Source: CAG-791 sp964386925 (GTDB lineage: Bacteria > Bacillota > Clostridia > Lachnospirales > Lachnospiraceae). Taken from it: a stretch of 26,451 nucleotides of DNA. Of the stretch, positions 23,007 to 26,451 are shown piece after piece (positions within the stretch are counted from its first letter, which is position 1; each line of letters begins with the position of its first letter). The notes beneath the pieces were generated by a model, which was not told where the DNA came from, made no database searches, and saw nothing but the letters and a program-made list of their open reading frames with translations. Position numbers and translations under genes: made by a program. The stretch covers positions 1 to 26,451 of the forward strand of contig CAYLUU010000025.1 of NCBI GenBank assembly GCA_964386925.1. The letters are read 5' to 3'.

Positions 23007-24098
23007 TTATCCGATACTAGACATGATACTCATCAAGGGCAAAATAACGGACAGCAGAATCATGCCGATGACGATGGCGAGAACCGCAACCATCGCGGGC
23101 TCGATGCGCGCGAGCACGGTGTCAATGCGGCGGTTGGAATCCTCCTGGTAGTGCCTTGCAATATATCCCATGACGGTGTCGGCATTTCCGGTCAGGGAGG
23201 CAACGCGGATCATACTGGAATAAAAGCTGGAGAAAATCTCGGCCTTTGCCAGTGCGTCGGCGAGAACGTCGCCGCCCTCCAGATACTGCACACACCGATC
23301 AATGCGTGCGGCCACTACATCATTTTCTACGAGTGTGCGACAGATGGTGAGAGACTCGTAGGTATCCATACCGCTGGCCTGTGTCAGCTGCATGCCGGCA
23401 GCAAAGCGGCCGATGGCGATCTCTTCCGAGAGGCCCTTGGTGAGCGTCATTTTCTGCAGGAGCTGCTGCAGCTGCTGCCTGCCCTTTCTGGTGTTGTTGA
23501 AATAGAAAAAGGCCGCAGCCAGTGCCAGAAAGACAGCCAGGAACAAAATGTAATACCGGCTCAGTGCATCGCTGATGTCCATGAGCAGAGAAGAGACTCC
23601 GCTGACGGAGGCTCCCAGCTGCCGGAACACCTGCCGGAAAATCGGCAGAACACGTGAGAGCAGAACAACGACCAGAACGAACATCATGAGTGCCATGATC
23701 ATAGGATAATAAAAGGCATCGCGAATGGAGGCGCGGAGCTCATCTTCCGAGGCATAGAAGCCCGCAAGAGAGGCGCAGACGGAGTCGGAATGCCCGGTTA
23801 GCTCTCCGATGTGCAGGAGCCGGATCGCGTAGGAAGGGAACACACCGGATGCCTGAAGCGATTCGGAGAGGCACATACCATGAGACATCTGCTCCTGCAG
23901 CTGCCGGCAGACACCGGCAAGGTCCGTGTTATCTTTATCCTGCAGCATGATGTCCAGCCCCTCCTCCGGCGTAATGCCGGCACTGAGCAGCATGGCCAGC
24001 TGTTCGAAAAAGTGAGAAAGCTGCTCCTCGGAGAGAGGCTTGGGCGGGCGATTGTTCTGATGATTTTTAAATAGCTGGTTGAACAGATGTTTAAACAT
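23007..24098 (-). CDS. Type II secretion/type IV pilus inner-membrane platform protein (GspF/PilC/ComGB family)
   Basis: The 363-residue protein carries two T2SSF domains: residues about 25-150 (with FFEQLAMLLSAGITPEEGL and LLHIGELTG) and about 225-350 (with FAAGMQLTQASGM and MIRVASLTGNADTVMGYIA). Membrane helices are at about 132-152, 182-201 and 335-358. Such proteins form the membrane platform that links the assembly ATPase to pilin. The start at 24098 is chosen for GCAGGAG eight bases upstream; a longer frame to 24140 has no such site. It is the first gene of the five-gene operon. In ComG and Gsp clusters the ATPase gene usually precedes this one; here the upstream gene encodes a transglutaminase-like lipoprotein instead. 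Confidence 0.92.
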   Translation of the reverse strand: MFKHLFNQLFKNHQNNRPPKPLSEEQLSHFFEQLAMLLSAGITPEEGLDIMLQDKDNTDLAGVCRQLQEQMSHGMCLSESLQASGVFPSYAIRLLHIGELTGHSDSVCASLAGFYASEDELRASIRDAFYYPMIMALMMFVLVVVLLSRVLPIFRQVFRQLGASVSGVSSLLMDISDALSRYYILFLAVFLALAAAFFYFNNTRKGRQQLQQLLQKMTLTKGLSEEIAIGRFAAGMQLTQASGMDTYESLTICRTLVENDVVAARIDRCVQYLEGGDVLADALAKAEIFSSFYSSMIRVASLTGNADTVMGYIARHYQEDSNRRIDTVLARIEPAMVAVLAIVIGMILLSVILPLMSIMSSIG

Positions 24099-24267
24099 AA
24101 GAACTCCTGCGGAACTCTGTCGGTATGACAGAAGATTCACGACATACGTAATCTGCTCACTTTAACGAAATGGCTACTTACGCATGTCTATGTCATGACG
24201 GGTCTTAAGGTCAAAACCATTCATGAGAGCAAGCACGTATCAGTGATCTAGACCTGTATCATGCATA

Positions 24268-25326
24268 TCAATATTCGTAACAAACACGATACTGGTTCTC
24301 GTTGGAAATGTATTTTTTGACCTTCTGTGCGCCTTCGGTAGAGGCCAGCGTGGGATCCATGAGTGACCAGTCGGTGCCGTCGAACTGAATGATGCCGTTG
24401 ACCCAGCCGACATCTTCGATGTAGGTACTGATCCAGGCGTGATAGGTGGTGCCGGAATATCCGATCTCCATGCGCGTGGGGATGCGCTGGGAACGGAGCA
24501 TGCAGGCCATCAATGCGGAATAATCCAGGCAGATTCCCTTCTGCGTTTCCAGAACTTCGTCCACATCCGGCAGGTAGCCGTTCTCTACCGTCTCCGCCTC
24601 ATCCCAGTCATAGGAAAGAGTATCCACAACGAAATCATAGATCAGCGTTACGGCATCCAGATCAGTGTCAGCAGGCTCCACAATCTCGGCAGCCTTGGCA
24701 ACGGCCTGGGTGTCTTCGTTAAACCAGACATACTGATTCGGATAGAGAAAGGGGAGAAACTCGTCGTCCAGTTCAACGGAAACTTCAGTCTGGAATTCCG
24801 TGGCATATCGCGTTCCTTCTATATTGGTATAGATGCCGATGTCATAGCTGCCATCCCCATCGGAGAACGGGAACACGGCAGATGTTCCATCGGTCGGAAG
24901 GTTGTAGGTATAGGTGATGCCATCTGAGGTCGTAACCTGGAGCTTCACCTTATCGGAGCTGCCGGAGTAGGACGCGGAGAAATATCCGTCCTTCTGATTG
25001 GAGAAATCCAGCACTGCATCCGCAGTCCCACAGGTGTCACTGCCGGGGGACGTGGGCGAGAGAACCTGCGGCGTGTTATCCCGGGTTCCGTTCATGGAAG
25101 AAACATCCGCGCTGACACCAGAACTGCTGCAGCCGGTCACAAGGAAAGGCAGCAGACAGCAGATGGCAGGCAGCAGGCTGCGACTAATATCAAAATCTGA
25201 TTGTAGCCTCCTCGGTGGTTTCAGCAGGGAAACTGAGATGGGATGCTGCGTGGATACAGTTGTATTTATTTTATGCCTCACGGGAAGAGCATTCCCGGGA
25301 TCGAAAAACCATTGCCGTACATTCAT
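24268..25326 (-). CDS. Transglutaminase-like (TGc) lipoprotein, start uncertain
   Basis: The C-terminal half carries the transglutaminase-like papain fold with an intact triad: cysteine in KGICLDYSALMACML, histidine in TTYHAWISTY and aspartate in WSLMDPTLAS. Such bacterial domains may act as proteases, amidases or cross-linkers at the surface. A hydrophobic segment ending LVTGC looks like a lipobox, so the mature protein should be membrane-anchored. The start is unclear. The ATG at 25326 puts the lipobox 60-65 residues in, too far for a normal signal. A strong GAGGAGG ribosome site (- strand, 25213-25207) sits much nearer but has no in-frame ATG, GTG or TTG at the right distance. A TATAAT box (25338-25333) just before the ATG also argues for a later start. 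It lies 169 bp upstream of the pseudopilin operon on the same strand. Confidence 0.82.
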   Translation of the reverse strand: MNVRQWFFDPGNALPVRHKINTTVSTQHPISVSLLKPPRRLQSDFDISRSLLPAICCLLPFLVTGCSSSGVSADVSSMNGTRDNTPQVLSPTSPGSDTCGTADAVLDFSNQKDGYFSASYSGSSDKVKLQVTTSDGITYTYNLPTDGTSAVFPFSDGDGSYDIGIYTNIEGTRYATEFQTEVSVELDDEFLPFLYPNQYVWFNEDTQAVAKAAEIVEPADTDLDAVTLIYDFVVDTLSYDWDEAETVENGYLPDVDEVLETQKGICLDYSALMACMLRSQRIPTRMEIGYSGTTYHAWISTYIEDVGWVNGIIQFDGTDWSLMDPTLASTEGAQKVKKYISNENQYRVCYEY

Positions 25327-25478
25327 AGGATCATTATAGCGGGGACGGAAGCTCTCGTGTCGTTTTTTGAGCGGCGGTTTAGAGGAGAACTCCAAGTAAC
25401 AAAAACATCATTACTATCATACGACCAATCACTTTTCTTGCAACCTTTCTAAAACATGACAAAACTTCTCGTTTCACC

Positions 25479-25508
25479 TTGACGTGCAAAAAGTGGGGGG
25501 GGTACAGT
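25479..25508 (+). promoter_or_regulatory. Promoter-like element with a run of eight G in the spacer
   Basis: TTGACG (25479-25484) and TACAGT (25503-25508) are separated by 18 bp. The spacer ends in a homopolymer of eight G (25495-25502). The predicted start of transcription would be about 25515, giving a leader of about 155 nt before the secreted-protein gene at 25671. Apart from this element I see nothing identifiable in 25396-25670. Confidence 0.5.
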
Positions 25509-25670
25509 GGTGACATCCAAACGACATGTTCCGATGACATGATCAATCGAATAAATCCGCCGGAAGAGACATTACAAAGCAGCATCTATTTCGCAAACGA
25601 CATCTGAGGGCACATCCACAAGGCGGAAGAATTTCAGTTAGATTTTTAGAATCCAAGGAAAGGGGAACAC

Positions 25671-26451
25671 ATGAAGAAACATTTGTTGAAACTGTTGACA
25701 GGACTCACCGCTGTATCGCTGTCTGTTGCACAGCCCGTGAGCGTAATGGCATGCGACACAGGCAATACGGTTATCGCTTCGAACGAGGACAATTCTGGCA
25801 CTGGTACATCGAGTGATCAGCTCTCCGGCGACAGCACAGACACCGGCACAGGTGATTCGAACAGTGACACATCGAATGCAGGGGATGTCTCCTCGGCTGC
25901 AGATTCTACTGAGACAACCGAAACACAGCAGGACAATAAGACTGCCGCAGAGAGTGCAAATAAAGAGACCGACACCACCCAGCAGACGGATGGAGCCGAT
26001 GCAGGTCTGACTGCAGGCGGCACTGAGACAGATCTGCCTGCAGAGGGGACTGAGACAGAGCAGGGCGAAGATGAGCAGCCGGAAGTTTCTGACGGTACCC
26101 AGACCAAGAATGCAGCGGCTGGAGAACAGATCACCGATCCGGAGCAGGAAACGGAGAAGGCAGAGGATATTCTGGCGGGCGACGCTGAACAGACTGAGGC
26201 AGCAGGCAAGATCTCTGATCAGTCTCTTGAGAGCACTAAGAAGGCAGTTGTGGATGGCGAAAGCGCTACAGCAAAGGCAGTCAATACAAGTGTGGCAGAT
26301 GCTGACGGCACACAGGACAGCGAAAATAAGACCTCTGAACCTGCCAAGGCTGACGAGCCTGCAGCAGGTGAGCAGGAAGAGCAGAAGGACGAAACAGCTG
26401 ATGATCAGACGGAAGACGAGAGGGATGAGGATGCTGATCTGGAGGAGGAAG
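25671..26451 (+). CDS. Secreted acidic low-complexity protein, 3' end outside the window
   Basis: The frame stays open from the ATG at 25671 to the end of the window, 260 codons without a stop, so the gene is cut by the boundary. AAAGGGG lies eight bases before the ATG. The first 27 residues form a signal peptide (MKKHLLKLLTGLTAVSL then SVAQPVSVMA), with cleavage before cysteine 28; VMAC is an imperfect lipobox, so either signal peptidase might act. The remainder seen is almost free of hydrophobic residues and rich in Thr, Glu, Asp, Ala, Ser, Gly and Gln, with repeated ET, TD and EQ pairs. This looks like a disordered stalk of a surface or wall-associated protein whose functional domain lies downstream. 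No family can be named from this part. Confidence 0.85.
   Translation, partial: MKKHLLKLLTGLTAVSLSVAQPVSVMACDTGNTVIASNEDNSGTGTSSDQLSGDSTDTGTGDSNSDTSNAGDVSSAADSTETTETQQDNKTAAESANKETDTTQQTDGADAGLTAGGTETDLPAEGTETEQGEDEQPEVSDGTQTKNAAAGEQITDPEQETEKAEDILAGDAEQTEAAGKISDQSLESTKKAVVDGESATAKAVNTSVADADGTQDSENKTSEPAKADEPAAGEQEEQKDETADDQTEDERDEDADLEEE

Noticed and set aside
22947..23657. Open frame of 236 codons on the + strand
   Set aside because: It is antisense to the GspF-like gene and lacks any motif or ribosome site.
25817..26209. Open frames at 25813-26010 (+) and 25817-26209 (-)
   Set aside because: They are shadows of the larger secreted-protein frame starting at 25671, which runs off the window and has a ribosome site and a signal peptide.

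Overview
The window reads as a chromosomal segment of a moderately GC-rich member of the Firmicutes, class Clostridia, most likely a Lachnospiraceae-type gut bacterium. The grounds are strong AGGAGG-type ribosome sites, monofunctional homoserine dehydrogenase and aspartate kinase, a GlnRS gene, DUF3048 and transglutaminase lipoproteins, InlB-type repeats and a Gram-positive pseudopilin cluster. This is inference from gene content; no rRNA or tRNA gene is present. A run of exactly 100 N (8606-8705) shows that the sequence is a scaffold from a draft or metagenome assembly.

Region 1 (1-7850, all +) is mostly core metabolism. It holds hom and lysC (aspartate-family amino acids), two small membrane proteins of unknown role, then guaB and glnS, which are 9 bp apart and end at a clear terminator. 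Region 2 (7851-11407, +) holds a MocR/PdxR-type regulator interrupted by the N gap, a class II Fic protein and a small nitroreductase, ending at a strong terminator shared with the converging DUF3048 lipoprotein gene.

Region 3 (11410-16098) holds the DUF3048 lipoprotein (-), a TetR regulator (+) with a candidate operator, a secreted InlB-repeat/propeller-like protein (-) and a flavin-reductase-like protein (+). Region 4 (16099-20601, +) opens with a 172-bp imperfect inverted repeat, followed by a short LarC (LarC1 part only, with a large His-rich insert), an RsmF-type RNA cytosine methyltransferase and a NifS/IscS-type cysteine desulfurase. A piece of the desulfurase 3' end is duplicated just downstream.

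Region 5 (20745-24098, -) is a tightly packed five-gene pseudopilin operon in the order GspF-like platform protein, small GspG-like protein, DUF4860-like protein, a prepilin with G(-1)/E(+5), and a GspK/PilX-like protein. No secretion ATPase or prepilin peptidase is visible. A transglutaminase-fold lipoprotein lies upstream on the same strand. Region 6 (25396-26451, +) carries a promoter-like element whose spacer contains a run of eight G, followed by a secreted, acidic, Thr/Glu/Asp-rich protein that runs off the window.

The points most worth a second look are the poly-G promoter (possible phase variation), the ATPase-less pseudopilin operon, the long hairpin before larC together with the missing LarC2 part, the hairpin after lysC that both resembles a terminator and buries the next gene's ribosome site, several small intergenic repeat pairs, and polar disordered inserts inside otherwise conserved enzymes.
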